The notes under the pieces are model-generated. The model made no database searches and was not told the origin of the DNA. It saw only the letters and a program-made list of their open reading frames with translations. Source: Paracoccus sediminilitoris (GTDB taxonomy: Bacteria; Pseudomonadota; Alphaproteobacteria; Rhodobacterales; Rhodobacteraceae). From it: DNA of 64,000 nucleotides. A program made the translations under genes and the position numbers. Below are positions 46,922 to 56,347 of the stretch, piece after piece (the first letter of the stretch is position 1; the number at the start of each line of letters is the position of its first letter). The stretch covers positions 1 through 64,000 of the forward strand of contig NZ_QJPK01000007.1 of assembly GCF_003259195.1 (NCBI RefSeq). The letters run 5' to 3'.

Positions 46922-47836
46922 ATGCATCTGGAGCTGCGCCATCTGCGCACCGTTCACGCCATTCATGCCCAAGGCGGCCTGGCCCGCGCGGCCGAGGTTC
47001 TGAACATCACCCAAAGCGCGTTGTCGCATCAGGTCAAGGCGCTGGAGGAGCAGGCCGGGGTCGAGCTGTTCGTCCGCCGCGCCAAGCCGATGCGCCTGTC
47101 GGCCGCCGGCATGCGCCTGCTGCGGCTGGCCGAACAGGTGCTGCCGCTGGTCGCCGCCACCGAGGCCGAGTTCAAGGGCGTCGAGGCGGGGCGTATCGGC
47201 CGCCTGCACATCGCGATGGAATGCCACGCCTGTTTCGACTGGCTGCTGCCGGTGCTGGACATCTTCCGCCGCGCCTGGCCCGATGTGGACGTGGACATCC
47301 GCCAGCGCCTGGCCTTCGGCGCGCTGCCCGCGCTGGTGCGCGAGGAGGTGGACCTGGTGATATCGTCGGACCCCGAGGATCTGCCGGGCATCACCTTCCA
47401 GCCGCTGTTCGATTACGCGCCGACGCTGATGGTGTCCGCCGGGCATCCGCTGGTCGCCAAGGGCTTTGCCGAACCTGCCGATCTGGCCGGTGAAACGCTG
47501 ATCCACTATCCGATGGACCGCGCGCGGCTGGATGTCTTCAGCCAATTCCTGACGCCCGCGGGCATCGAACCCGCACGCACCCGCATGGTGGAACTGACCG
47601 CCGTGGCCGTGATGCTGGTTGCATCGGGGCGCGGTGTGGCGGTGATGCCGGACTGGGTCCTGCGACGCGAAAGCGCCAATCCCGAACTGGCCATGCTGCC
47701 GCTGGGGCCGGACGGCATCCGCCGGCGGCTCTATGCAGCGGTGCGCGAAGACGACCTGTCGCAGCCCTACATGGCGCATGTGTTGCGGCTTTCGCGCACC
47801 GAACCCCTGCGGATGCTGCGCGGTCCGGCGGCGTGA
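46922..47836 (+). CDS. metR: LysR-family regulator, MetR-like
   Basis: A 304-residue LysR regulator: an N-terminal winged helix (LELRHLRTVHAIHAQGGLARAAEVLNITQSALSH) and a two-lobed effector domain (LHIAMECHACFDWLLPVL). The ECHACFDWL segment is typical of MetR, which senses homocysteine and activates methionine-synthesis genes. Its place divergent from metF, with paired TGAG-N5-TTCA sites between, supports that role. Confidence 0.9.
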   Translation: MHLELRHLRTVHAIHAQGGLARAAEVLNITQSALSHQVKALEEQAGVELFVRRAKPMRLSAAGMRLLRLAEQVLPLVAATEAEFKGVEAGRIGRLHIAMECHACFDWLLPVLDIFRRAWPDVDVDIRQRLAFGALPALVREEVDLVISSDPEDLPGITFQPLFDYAPTLMVSAGHPLVAKGFAEPADLAGETLIHYPMDRARLDVFSQFLTPAGIEPARTRMVELTAVAVMLVASGRGVAVMPDWVLRRESANPELAMLPLGPDGIRRRLYAAVREDDLSQPYMAHVLRLSRTEPLRMLRGPAA

Positions 47837-47905
47837 CGACCCTTTCGCTTCACATTCCGCGCGCCAGCCTCTATGACGCGCCAACCCCTTTTTCCGGAGC
47901 ATGTG

Positions 47906-48694
47906 ATGGCAAGCGCCAATCTGAACGTCATGGTCAAGGCCGCCCGCAAGGCCGGGCGCGGCCTCGTCAAGGACTTTCGTGAAGTCGAGAACCTGCAGGT
48001 CAGCGTCAAGGGCGCCGGTGATTTCGTCACCCGCGCCGACCGCGAGGCCGAACGCCAGATCAAGGAAGAGCTGCAGAATGCACGCCCCAGCTATGGCTGG
48101 CTTGGCCAGGAAACCGGGCGCGAGGACGGCGAAGACCCCACCCGCCGCTGGATCGTCGATCCGCTGGACGGGACCTCGAACTTCCTGCACGGCCTGCCCC
48201 ATTGGGGCGTCAGCATCGCGCTGGAGCACAAGGGAGAGATCGTGGCCGCGGTCATCTTCGACGCGGCCAAGGACGAGTTGTTCATCGCCGAAAAGGGCGG
48301 CGGGGCGTTCATGAACGACCAGCGCCTGCGCGTCTCGGGCCGCACGCGGATGGCCGAATCGGTTTTTTCCACCGGCATCCCCCATGCCAGCAGCGGTCCC
48401 TTGCCCGCATCCCTGCAGGATCTGGCCCGCCTGATGCCCGTGGCGGGCGGGGTGCGCAGCTTTGGCGCGCCGTCGCTGAACCTCTGCTATGTCGCGGCCG
48501 GTCGCTTTGACGGCTATTGGGACCGCGGCACCAAGCCCTGGGAGGTCGCAGCCGGCATCCTGATGGTCCGCGAGGCCGGCGGCTTCGTCGAAGGCATCCG
48601 CGAGGGTGACAGCCCGCTGGAATCGGGCCGCATCATCGCCGCCAACCCGACCCTGCTGGAACCTTTCGCCAAGGTCGTGCGCAGCCGCGACTGA
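47906..48694 (+). CDS. suhB: Inositol monophosphatase-family phosphatase (SuhB type)
   Basis: A 262-residue magnesium phosphatase. Metal-binding motifs are GWLGQETGRE (Glu), WIVDPLDGTSNFLHGLP and the C-terminal GTKPWEVAAG. The last usually reads PWDxAAG, so here Glu replaces the third metal Asp, a conservative change. ATG 47906 (CGGAGC upstream) is chosen over an in-frame ATG at 47873. The stop codon lies within a 10-base tandem repeat (48686-48711). Confidence 0.9.
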   Translation: MASANLNVMVKAARKAGRGLVKDFREVENLQVSVKGAGDFVTRADREAERQIKEELQNARPSYGWLGQETGREDGEDPTRRWIVDPLDGTSNFLHGLPHWGVSIALEHKGEIVAAVIFDAAKDELFIAEKGGGAFMNDQRLRVSGRTRMAESVFSTGIPHASSGPLPASLQDLARLMPVAGGVRSFGAPSLNLCYVAAGRFDGYWDRGTKPWEVAAGILMVREAGGFVEGIREGDSPLESGRIIAANPTLLEPFAKVVRSRD

Positions 48695-48711
48695 TCGCGA
48701 CTGATCGCGAC
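48686..48711. repeat. Short tandem repeat across a stop codon
   Basis: The unit CGCGACTGAT occurs 2.6 times in a row. The first unit holds the stop codon of the inositol monophosphatase gene. A gain or loss of units would not change the protein, because each unit brings its own TGA only in this frame's first copy. Confidence 0.7.
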
Positions 48712-48820
48712 GGGTGCAGACATGACACGCAGGCGGGATTGCAGTTTGTGCAGACCTGCCCGCGCTTGACCTTGGGTCGCATGGGGCGCAACAGGGGGCG
48801 GTGTTCCTGAAAGCGATTAC

Positions 48821-49777
48821 ATGCCCGAAGATCATTCCCGGCCCCCGTATGCCGCATCCGCCGCCACCGCATCGGCGCCGCCGCCCTTGCCGCCCGTGAC
48901 GGCGCGGCCCGCGCAGGACCGCACCGGGCTGGCCATTTTTCTGATGTGCGCGGTCAGCTTCATCTTCGCCTTGCAGGACGGTTTTTCGCGCGTCTTGGGG
49001 ACGGAATACCCGCCGGTTCTGATCGTGATGATCCGGTACTGGGTTTTCGCGCTTTTCGTCATCGCGCTGGTGTCGCGCCAGCCGGGCGGGCTGAAGCGTG
49101 CGATCCGCACCAAGCGTCCTCTGACCCAGATTGCCCGCGGCGTCATCCTGGCGCTTGAGGTGCTGCTGATGGTCGAGGCCTTCGTCCGCCTTGGCCTGAT
49201 CGAAACCCACGCCGTCTTTGCCGTTTATCCCCTGTTGGTCGCGGCCCTGTCTGGACCGGTCCTGGGCGAAAAGGTCGGATGGCGGCGCTGGACCGCCATC
49301 GCCTTGGGCTTTGCGGGCATCATCGTCATTCTGAATCCTGGCGGTGGCGTCATCTCGCTGGCCGCATTGCTGCCCTTTGCGGCGGCGGGGATGTTCGCGC
49401 TCTACGGGCTGTTGACGCGGCATGTGTCGCGCGACGATCCGGCGATGGTCAGCTTTTTCTGGACGGGGATTTCCGGGGCGGTCGCCATCACGCTGGTCGG
49501 CATCTGGGACTGGCAATGGCTGGCGCCCACGGACTGGATCTGGATGGGGTGCCTGTGCGTCTGCGGGATGACCTCGCATTACCTGATGATCCGCAGCTAT
49601 GAAATGGCCGAGGCATCGGCGCTGCAGCCCTTCGCCTATACGCAGCTGGTCTGGGTCAGCTTCATCGGCGTCTGGGTCTTTGGCGAAACGCTGCGCCAGA
49701 ATGTGGTGATCGGCGCCGCCATCGTCGTGGCGGCGGGCATCTTCACCTTGTGGCGCCAGCGGCAGAAGGCAGGTTAG
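48821..49777 (+). CDS. EamA/DMT-family metabolite exporter
   Basis: A 318-residue membrane protein with ten predicted segments in two EamA repeats. A 35-residue Pro/Ala-rich cytoplasmic N-terminus precedes the first helix (GLAIFLMCAVSFIFALQDGFSR). The first EamA repeat ends HAVFAVYPLLVAALSGPVLGEKVG and the second ends SALQPFAYTQLVWVSFIGVWVFGE. Family members export amino acids or other metabolites. The 3' end overlaps the convergent transglycosylase gene by 35 bases. Confidence 0.88.
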   Translation: MPEDHSRPPYAASAATASAPPPLPPVTARPAQDRTGLAIFLMCAVSFIFALQDGFSRVLGTEYPPVLIVMIRYWVFALFVIALVSRQPGGLKRAIRTKRPLTQIARGVILALEVLLMVEAFVRLGLIETHAVFAVYPLLVAALSGPVLGEKVGWRRWTAIALGFAGIIVILNPGGGVISLAALLPFAAAGMFALYGLLTRHVSRDDPAMVSFFWTGISGAVAITLVGIWDWQWLAPTDWIWMGCLCVCGMTSHYLMIRSYEMAEASALQPFAYTQLVWVSFIGVWVFGETLRQNVVIGAAIVVAAGIFTLWRQRQKAG

Positions 49778-51812
49778 GTCCGAACACGGGCTGGCGCGGA
49801 CCAATGACGGGCCGCAGGGGCGGACGCCCCGACAGCGCCAGCGTCAGGCGCAGCGGCGGCGGCGGGATCAGCCCACCTCCCGACAGGTCCCACCGGGTCA
49901 CCACCGGCGCGGGCTTGCCGTGGATGCGGGCGCGATAGACGGGCAGGGCCTCGGCCACGCGCATGACATAGTTGCGGGTTTCGTCAAAGGGGATCAGCTC
50001 GACCCATTCCACCGGATCGGCATCGCGTCGCAGGTCGCCGAAATCGTCCAGCCAACGCGCCGGACGGCCGGGCCCGGCATTGTAACCCGACGCGATCAGC
50101 GCCACCGACGACCCGAACCGTTCCGCCAACCCGACCAGGTATTCCGACCCTAGGCTGGCGTTATAGGTGGCATCCGAGGACAGCCGCGCCAAGTCATAGG
50201 GCTGGCCCGTCTTGCGCGCCATCTGTTCGGCGGTGCCCGGCATCAGCTGCATCAGGCCTTGGGCGCCGACATGGCTGCTGGCGGCAAAGTTGAATTCCGA
50301 TTCCTGCCGCGCGATCGCCATGACCAGTTCCGGCGGCGGCCCCAGGTCCAGCTGTTCCAGCCCCGTCAGGGGAAATTGGGCGGCGGGCCAGATGACGCCC
50401 TGATTGGCCGATTGCTTGGCCAGGCGCAGGGCATGCCAAGGGGCGCCCGCCTCGAACATCAGGCGGGACATGCGGGCGATGTCTTCGGGGGTGGCACTTT
50501 GGGCCAGGTGCAGGAAAAAGCGCTGCGCCTCGTCGCGCCTGCCCGATGCGATCAGCCACAGCCCGGCGCGAAAGAGGCCGTTTTCGCGCAGATCGCTGCC
50601 CCGCCAGTCGGGCAGGGTGTCGATGGCCGGGCCGCGGACGGCATAGCCGGGCGGCAGGGTCGCACCCACCTGCTCCATCGCCAGCTGTCCGTAATAGACG
50701 CCGGGAAAGGTGGCGGCATCCTGAAAGGCGCGCGTCGCGGCCCGCGTGTCGCCAAGCGCCTGATGCGCGCGACCCTGCCAGTAGAAGGCGCGGGCCTTGC
50801 TGATTGCCGATCCGACGACGGTTTCCAGATGCAGGAAATGCTCCAGCGCCAGTTGGGGCTGATCGGTCTTCAGCGCGGCAAATCCCGCCAGCCATTCCAG
50901 GTCCGAATAATGGCGGTTCTCCGGGCCCAGGTGGTGGGGCGCGGCCAGATCCAGCGCCCGCTGCCAATCGCCGCGGCGCATGGCCAGCCGCGCGTAATCG
51001 ACGCGCATCTGCGCCCAACGGTCGGGGTTGCGCAGATCATCCGCCGAGGATGCCTGCAGCATCAGGTCCTGCGCCGCGTCATGCATCTTGGCCCGGACCC
51101 GCCACAGGAAACGGTCCATCGTCAGGCCCGGATCGGCGCGCTGACTGTCCGGCAGGGCCAGGATCAGGTCGTCCACACCCTCGCGGCCCGATTGCAGGGC
51201 GACGCGCGCGCGGACCAGCGGCTGCAGGGCGGGCGACAGGCGCGGGATCAGGCGTTCGGCCTGCTGCCATTCGCCCGCATCCAGCATGGCGGTGGCCCGC
51301 GCGGGGATCAGTGGCGTCAGTTCGGTCTGCGGGTCGTCCAGAAGGGCGGTTTCCTCGGCGGCGGTCATGGGCGCCAGGGTGAAGAACAGCGCCCGTTCCT
51401 CGCGCGCCTTGCGGGTGGACAGAACGGCGGTCAGGGCGTTCAACCCGGTCAGCGTCGCGGGATGGCGGTTTTCGAAGAAGTCGCGGATGTCGTCGGGATC
51501 GTCGCCCGCGCGCAGCTTGGCCTCGCCCTGGCGGTGAAGCACCTCCAGCCCCGGCCAGCCGGGATTTTCGCGCAGGAAGGCGGCGTAATCGGCAAAGCTG
51601 CCCCGCCCTTCGCGCAGCGCCTGCCAGCCGACCATGGCCTGCGCCAAGGGGCCTGCGCGCGCGGCGGCGTCGCGGGCGGTGACCCAGTCGCGGCTGTCGG
51701 CGGCGGCCAGGGCCAATGCCATGGCGCCCGCATCCTCGGCCTGCGCGGGGGCGCAGGCAAGGGGAAGGGCCGCGAACAGCCCCGCATACAACATGTCACG
51801 CATAAGTCGCAT
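49743..51812 (-). CDS. slt: Soluble lytic murein transglycosylase (Slt70 type)
   Basis: A 689-residue periplasmic enzyme that cuts peptidoglycan with formation of anhydro-muropeptides. A signal peptide (about residues 1-25, ending PAQA-E) precedes a long alpha-superhelical domain of about 430 residues. The catalytic domain is [34 protein letters not shown], with Glu in QES as the catalytic acid and the family's [14 protein letters not shown] motif as [17 protein letters not shown] 51812 is favoured by an AGG 6 bases upstream; ATG 51818 is possible. It is divergent from dapA. Confidence 0.92.
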   Translation of the reverse strand: MRLMRDMLYAGLFAALPLACAPAQAEDAGAMALALAAADSRDWVTARDAAARAGPLAQAMVGWQALREGRGSFADYAAFLRENPGWPGLEVLHRQGEAKLRAGDDPDDIRDFFENRHPATLTGLNALTAVLSTRKAREERALFFTLAPMTAAEETALLDDPQTELTPLIPARATAMLDAGEWQQAERLIPRLSPALQPLVRARVALQSGREGVDDLILALPDSQRADPGLTMDRFLWRVRAKMHDAAQDLMLQASSADDLRNPDRWAQMRVDYARLAMRRGDWQRALDLAAPHHLGPENRHYSDLEWLAGFAALKTDQPQLALEHFLHLETVVGSAISKARAFYWQGRAHQALGDTRAATRAFQDAATFPGVYYGQLAMEQVGATLPPGYAVRGPAIDTLPDWRGSDLRENGLFRAGLWLIASGRRDEAQRFFLHLAQSATPEDIARMSRLMFEAGAPWHALRLAKQSANQGVIWPAAQFPLTGLEQLDLGPPPELVMAIARQESEFNFAASSHVGAQGLMQLMPGTAEQMARKTGQPYDLARLSSDATYNASLGSEYLVGLAERFGSSVALIASGYNAGPGRPARWLDDFGDLRRDADPVEWVELIPFDETRNYVMRVAEALPVYRARIHGKPAPVVTRWDLSGGGLIPPPPLRLTLALSGRPPLRPVIGPRQPVFGPNLPSAAGATR

Positions 51813-51939
51813 CGGCATCCTGTCTGGTTCGCATTCCGTCGCGGTGCAATTCACAACCTTGGCAATTTCCCCGACCGGGGATAGTGAGGACCGCGAAAAC
51901 CCACTTCCGGCCTTGCAGCCAACCACCAAGGAGCGTGTC

Positions 51940-52815
51940 ATGTTCAAAGGGTCACTGCCAGCCCTCGTCACGCCGTTCGACCAGGACGGCGAACTGGATC
52001 TGGTCGCGCTGAAGAAGCTGGTCGAATGGCATATCGATCAGGGCAGCCATGGCCTGGTGCCCGTCGGCACCACCGGCGAAAGCCCCACGCTGACCCATGC
52101 CGAACACCGCCTGGTCATCGAGGAGGTCGTCCGCATAGCCGATGGCCGCATCCCTGTCATCGCCGGCGCGGGGTCGAATTCGACGCGCGAAGGCATCGGC
52201 CTGCTGCAGCACGCTGCCGAAGTGGGCGCAAACGCCGCACTGGTCGTCACGCCCTATTACAACAAGCCGACCCAGTCGGGGCTGATCGCGCATTACACCG
52301 CCCTGACCGAGGCCTGTGACCTACCGATCATCATCTATAACATTCCTGGCCGTTCGGTCGTCGACATGATGCCCGAAACGATGGGCGTGCTGGCGCAGAT
52401 CCCCTCGATCATCGGGGTTAAGGACGCGACCGGCAAGCTGGAACGTGTCAGCAGCCAGCGTCTGACCTGTGGCAAGGATTTCGTCCAGCTGTCGGGCGAG
52501 GACGCGACGGCGCTGGGCTTCAACGCGCATGGCGGCGTGGGCTGCATCAGCGTCACCGCGAACGTCGCCCCCAAGCTCTGCGCCGAATTCCAGGATGCGA
52601 CGCTGCGTGGCGATTACGCCTCGGCGTTGGAATATCAGGACCGGCTGATGCCGCTGCACATCGCCATCTTCATCGAGCCTGGGCTGGTCGGCGCGAAATA
52701 CGCCATGTCGCGCCTGGGCCTGTGCGATGAACGCGTGCGCCTGCCGCTGACGCCTCTGACGGAACCGACGCGCCGCCTGATCGACGCGGCGCTGGTTCAT
52801 GCCGGCCTGATCTGA
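51940..52815 (+). CDS. dapA: 4-hydroxy-tetrahydrodipicolinate synthase
   Basis: A 291-residue aldolase that condenses pyruvate with aspartate semialdehyde for lysine and cell-wall diaminopimelate. The Schiff-base lysine is in IIGVKDATG, the Tyr in IIYNIPGRS and the substrate loop in [16 protein letters not shown] precedes ATG 51940. A strong hairpin follows at 52831-52862. Confidence 0.96.
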   Translation: MFKGSLPALVTPFDQDGELDLVALKKLVEWHIDQGSHGLVPVGTTGESPTLTHAEHRLVIEEVVRIADGRIPVIAGAGSNSTREGIGLLQHAAEVGANAALVVTPYYNKPTQSGLIAHYTALTEACDLPIIIYNIPGRSVVDMMPETMGVLAQIPSIIGVKDATGKLERVSSQRLTCGKDFVQLSGEDATALGFNAHGGVGCISVTANVAPKLCAEFQDATLRGDYASALEYQDRLMPLHIAIFIEPGLVGAKYAMSRLGLCDERVRLPLTPLTEPTRRLIDAALVHAGLI

Positions 52816-52830
52816 CGCCTGATCGGACGG

Positions 52831-52862
52831 GCGCAACATGGGGCGTTGCCCCCATGCTGCGC
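52831..52862 (+). terminator. Hairpin after dapA
   Basis: GCGCA-A-CATGGGG (52831-52843) pairs with CCCCATG-C-TGCGC (52850-52862), twelve pairs with one symmetric mismatch. No long T-run follows, so termination may need Rho or the hairpin may only protect the 3' end. Confidence 0.55.
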
Positions 52863-52940
52863 CGACAAGCAAGTGCTGTTCTTTGGAAACCTGCGTGTCA
52901 CGGTGTAACGCATGGGCCTCGGCATGCGTAAGGACGATCG

Positions 52941-53496
52941 ATGACGGTCAAGGACGGCGGGCAGTGCGACGAGTGGTCCGTATTGATGCGGGCCGCCCTT
53001 GCGGGCGACCAGCTGGCCTATCGCCGGTTCCTGACGGCCATGACGCCGATTTTGCGCGGCATCGTCCGGGCAAAGGCCGATGCCATGGATTCAATCTGGT
53101 GCGAGGATGTGGTACCGCAAACCTTGTTGGCGATTCACGTGAAGCGGGCGACCTGGGATGCGGCGATGCCGTTGCGGCCCCGGGTCTATGCGATCGCGCG
53201 GCACAAGCTGATCGACGCCTATTGCAGGCGCGGTGGCCGTGCATCTGCCCGTCGATGATTGCGCCGAGGTCCTACCCGCCGATCAGGCCCCCGACAGGTT
53301 CGAGATGCGCGATGCGATATCGCTGATCGACCGACTGCAGGAACGCGACGCGGCCCTGCTGCGCTGTCTGGCCATCGAGGCGCGGGGCCAAGACGAATGC
53401 GGCCATCGGCTGGGTATGACGCCCGGCACTTTGCGGGTGGCTCTGCACCGCGCCCTACAGCGCCTGGCTAAACTGAGACAGGACAGCGGGTTATGA
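52941..53496 (+). pseudogene. ECF RNA polymerase sigma factor, frameshifted
   Basis: The first frame (from 52941) holds region 2 of an ECF sigma factor: LMRAALAGDQLAYRRFL, EDVVPQTLLAIHVKR, RVYAIARHKLIDAYCRRG. It stops at 53258. The other frame resumes near 53228 with VHLPVDDCAEVLPA and region 4 (RDAALLRCLAIEARGQDECGHRLGMTPGTLRVALHRALQRL). Joined, it would be about 185 residues, the normal size. A Trp of the common RPWxYAIARHK motif is Arg here. It overlaps the anti-sigma gene by ATGA, the usual layout. The shift looks like real decay but could be a sequencing error. Confidence 0.8.
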
Positions 53497-54012
53497 GAAC
53501 CGATGAACTGGTCGAACTGATCGCGCTGGATTCGGTTTCCGAAGGGCGTCTGTCACCGCTTGTCCTTGCGACGGGGCTGCTGTCGCTGTCGGGGCCGTGG
53601 TCATCGGGATCCTAGGCATTCGCGTCGACCTGATTCAGGCGATGGTCGATCCGGTGACGGTGATGAAATGGCTGATCCCGCTGGCGCTGATGGCGGTGGC
53701 GGGCTTTGGCACCGTCCGCCTGACGCATCCTGAAAGATCGACGCCCGTCACGGCGCGGGTCTGCCTGGTCTCGATCACTGCCATTTCCGCCCCTGCGCTG
53801 GGGGGCTGTTCGCGTGGCGTCGGGGGGCCGGCACGTCGCCGGTGACCAGCGGCGCCTTGGCGGGACTGGCCGTGTCGGGGGCGGCAACCGCCATCTATGC
53901 CCTGCATTGCGACGAGGATGCGCCGCTGTTCTTCATCCTGTGGTGTGGGCTGGGAATGGGTCTGGTGACGGCGGCGGGTGCCATGGCGGGGCGTCGCCTG
54001 CTGCGCTGGTGA
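53493..54012 (+). pseudogene. NrsF-type (DUF1109) anti-sigma factor, broken
   Basis: It starts MRTDELVELIALD, the usual NrsF N-terminus, in one frame. After a one-base loss near the ACGGGG at about 53573 it continues as GAVVIGILGIRVDLIQAM and MKWLIPLALMAVAGF. A second shift at the six-G run near 53800 leads to LFAWRRGAGTSPVTSG, AIYALHCDEDAPLFFILW and GRRLLRW, the family C-terminus. The total of about 173 residues is shorter than the usual 200-plus, so an internal piece is also missing. It should hold the ECF sigma factor at the membrane; both partners are damaged. Confidence 0.8.
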
Positions 54013-54104
54013 ATGACGCCGCGACGAAGTGCCCGCAATCTTATGCACGGGCTTTTCAAGCCGGTCGATAGGTCCCATATTGATCGCAAGGAGAGGAGTG
54101 TCCC

Positions 54105-54278
54105 ATGCCGTTGACCCATTTCCTGCTGCTGATCGCCGCGGTGATCACCGGGGCCGCACTGACCTTGTGGGTCAGCATCGCATCGGGCTGGTCGCCCATG
54201 GCGGTGCCGCTGCTGGCGCTGAGCGCGGCGCTGCTGGTGCATCTGAACCATCGCAGCGGGCACGACCACGAGGGTTGA
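54105..54278 (+). CDS. Small two-helix membrane protein
   Basis: A 57-residue protein with a strong AAGGAGAGGAG ribosome site before ATG 54105. Two hydrophobic helices (FLLLIAAVITGAALTLWVSI and MAVPLLALSAALLVHL) are joined by a short loop, and the tail is His-rich (NHRSGHDHEG). It lies just after the broken anti-sigma gene and converges with the HNH gene. I know no named family. Confidence 0.65.
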   Translation: MPLTHFLLLIAAVITGAALTLWVSIASGWSPMAVPLLALSAALLVHLNHRSGHDHEG

Positions 54279-54291
54279 TGTCCACGGCTGA

Positions 54292-54891
54292 TCAGCTGTC
54301 CAGTTCGGCATCCCAGTACAGGAAATCCATCCAGCTGTCATGCAGGTGATTCGGCGGGAAACGCCGTCCGATCGCGTGCATTTCCTCGGCGGTGGGCTGC
54401 TTGGCGGGTTTGCGCAGATGCATGCCGGAATGGCGCAGGCTGCGGTTGGCCTTGCGCAGGTTGCAGGGCGAACAGGCCGCCACCACGTTTTCCCAACTGG
54501 TCACGCCGCCACGCGACCGTGGCACGACGTGATCGAAGGTCAGGTCGCCCTTGCCGCCGCAATACTGACAGCAGAATTCGTCCCGCAGGAATAAATTGAA
54601 GCGCGTGAATGCCACGCGCTTCTGAGGTCGGACATAATCTTTGAGGACGACGACGGAAGGAATCCGGAAGGCTTGTCGCTGACTTCGGACCTCTTGGTCG
54701 TATTCGGCGATGATCTGGACCCGATCCAGGAAGACCGCCTTGATCGCCTCCTGCCAAGGCCAGAGCGACAGGGGGTAATAGCTGAGCGGCCGATAATCCG
54801 CATTCAGCACCAGCGCCGGAAAGTGACGCAGATTGGCCGGTTCACGCACGAATTGCGTCCGGAATTCGGTGTGGTGATGATCGTCCAGCAT
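54292..54891 (-). CDS. HNH endonuclease
   Basis: A 199-residue protein with a C-terminal HNH nuclease domain: zinc ligands CQYCGGKG, the HNH core LTFDHVVPRSRGGVTSWENVVAACSPCNLRK. The N-terminal part (HFPALVLNADYRPLSYYPLSLWPWQEAI) is typical of a widespread alphaproteobacterial family of unknown cellular role. I chose ATG 54891 (GGAAGGG 4 bases upstream); in-frame ATGs at 54945 and 54972 are possible but lack a ribosome site. Confidence 0.88.
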   Translation of the reverse strand: MLDDHHHTEFRTQFVREPANLRHFPALVLNADYRPLSYYPLSLWPWQEAIKAVFLDRVQIIAEYDQEVRSQRQAFRIPSVVVLKDYVRPQKRVAFTRFNLFLRDEFCCQYCGGKGDLTFDHVVPRSRGGVTSWENVVAACSPCNLRKANRSLRHSGMHLRKPAKQPTAEEMHAIGRRFPPNHLHDSWMDFLYWDAELDS

Positions 54892-55061
54892 GTCGCCCTT
54901 CCACCTGCGCGGTGGTGATATGACCAGCGCGCCCGTCAAATCCATGGCTCGACTATATATCGCGACGGGCATCTGACAAGTCTGCGCGTCCAATCGGGCC
55001 CCGGGGCGCAGGTTAGACGCAAGGGGTGACGGCAACGTGACGGTGAAAGGGCAGGAATTGC

Positions 55062-55718
55062 CTAGCGCGGCAGCCGTTCATGCAGGAAGGACAGCGCCGC
55101 CGACAGCCCGTCCTGTGAAATCCCATGCGCGGTGCCCTTCATGACATGGCCATAGACGGTGAAGCCCGCCTGCTGCAGGGCGGTGCCGGCCAGGTCCATG
55201 TCGGCGAAGGGCACGACCGGGTCCTGATCGCCGTGGATCAGCAGCACCGGCGGCTTGACGCGGGTTTGGGCCTCCAGTGTTTCGGGCGTCAGCAGCCGGC
55301 CCGAAAAGCCGACGATGCCCGCGATTTCCGCGTCGCGGCGGGGCGCCACGTGCAGCGACATCATCGTGCCCTGCGAAAAGCCCACCAGAGCCAGCCGGTC
55401 GGGGGTCAGGCCTTCATCGGCCAGCACGCTGTCGATGAAGGCGTTCAGGGCCTTGGCGGCTTCGGCAATGCCGGCCTGGGCCTGGGCTTCCGAAGACCCG
55501 TCCAGCCAGGGGATCGGGAACCACTGGAAGCCCATCGGATTGCCGGTGCAGGGCTGCGGCGCGTTCGGGGCATAGAAGGCGGTGTCGGGCAGATGCGGGG
55601 CCAGCGGATCGGCCAGGCCCAAGAGGTCGGCCCCGTCGGCGCCATAGCCGTGCACGAAGATCACGACCGAGCGGGCCTTGGCGGGCCCCTTGCGGGCGGA
55701 TGTCAGCGGTGCGGTCAT
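55062..55718 (-). CDS. Carboxylesterase/phospholipase-type alpha/beta hydrolase
   Basis: A 218-residue hydrolase of the YpfH/LypA group: oxyanion region FVHGYGADGADLLGLA, nucleophile Ser in LVGFSQGTMMSLHVA, Asp in LLIHGDQDPVVPF and His in GTAHGISQDGL. It probably cuts short-chain esters or lysophospholipids. ATG 55718 overlaps the glycosylase stop by ATGA and has GAGGG upstream, so the two genes are coupled. Confidence 0.9.
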   Translation of the reverse strand: MTAPLTSARKGPAKARSVVIFVHGYGADGADLLGLADPLAPHLPDTAFYAPNAPQPCTGNPMGFQWFPIPWLDGSSEAQAQAGIAEAAKALNAFIDSVLADEGLTPDRLALVGFSQGTMMSLHVAPRRDAEIAGIVGFSGRLLTPETLEAQTRVKPPVLLIHGDQDPVVPFADMDLAGTALQQAGFTVYGHVMKGTAHGISQDGLSAALSFLHERLPR

Positions 55719-56347
55719 GATGTTCCCTCGCGTCCTTTTGCCAGCCGGTAATAGGCCCAGAGCCCCCGCGCCGCAACCGCGCGCCACGGCCGCCACGGTT
55801 CGGCCAGCTGCCGCAGGACGGCGGGCGTGGGGCGGGCGGGCAGGTCGTACATGATGCGCGCGGCCTCTTGCAGGGCCAGATCGCCGGCGGCGAAGACATC
55901 GGCGCGGCCAAGCGCGAATTTCAGATAGATCTCGGCGGTCCAGACGCCGATGCCGGGCAGGGTGACCAGATGAGCGATGGCCGCATCGTCAGGCATGTCG
56001 CGCAGGGCGTCCCAGTCGATCCCGGCACTGGCGATGCCGCGCAGATAGCGCTGCTTGGCCCGCGACAGGCCCGCCGCGCGCAGGTCGTCGTCGCTGGCAT
56101 CGCGGATGGCAGCTTCGGTCAGCAATCCGGCATCCCGCATCCGCCCCCAGATCGCCCCCGCCGCGGCAATGGAAATCTGCTGGCCGACGATGGCGCTGGC
56201 GATGGCCTCGAACCCGTCATCGCGGCGGCGCAGGGGCAGGGGGCCCAGCAAGGGCAGCGTCCTGGCCCAGATGGGGCAGGCACGGGCCAGATGCGCGCAG
56301 CCTTCGTCAAGATCGGCTTGGGTCGCGATGATCCGTGCCTCAGGCAC
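55715..56347 (-). CDS. DNA-3-methyladenine glycosylase (AlkA type)
   Basis: A 210-residue helix-hairpin-helix glycosylase that removes alkylated bases from DNA. The HhH-GPD core reads SAIVGQQISIAAAGAIW, LVTLPGIGVWTAEIYLKFALGR, with the catalytic Asp in FAAGDLALQEAA. It lacks the extra N-terminal domain of E. coli AlkA, as in the short family. It overlaps the GntR gene by 8 bases and the esterase gene by 4. Confidence 0.9.
   Translation of the reverse strand: MPEARIIATQADLDEGCAHLARACPIWARTLPLLGPLPLRRRDDGFEAIASAIVGQQISIAAAGAIWGRMRDAGLLTEAAIRDASDDDLRAAGLSRAKQRYLRGIASAGIDWDALRDMPDDAAIAHLVTLPGIGVWTAEIYLKFALGRADVFAAGDLALQEAARIMYDLPARPTPAVLRQLAEPWRPWRAVAARGLWAYYRLAKGREGTS

Noticed and set aside
46895..49804. 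A 969-codon minus-strand frame across metR, suhB and the EamA gene
   Set aside because: It runs antisense to three well-supported genes and has no domain; long antisense frames are normal in high-GC DNA.
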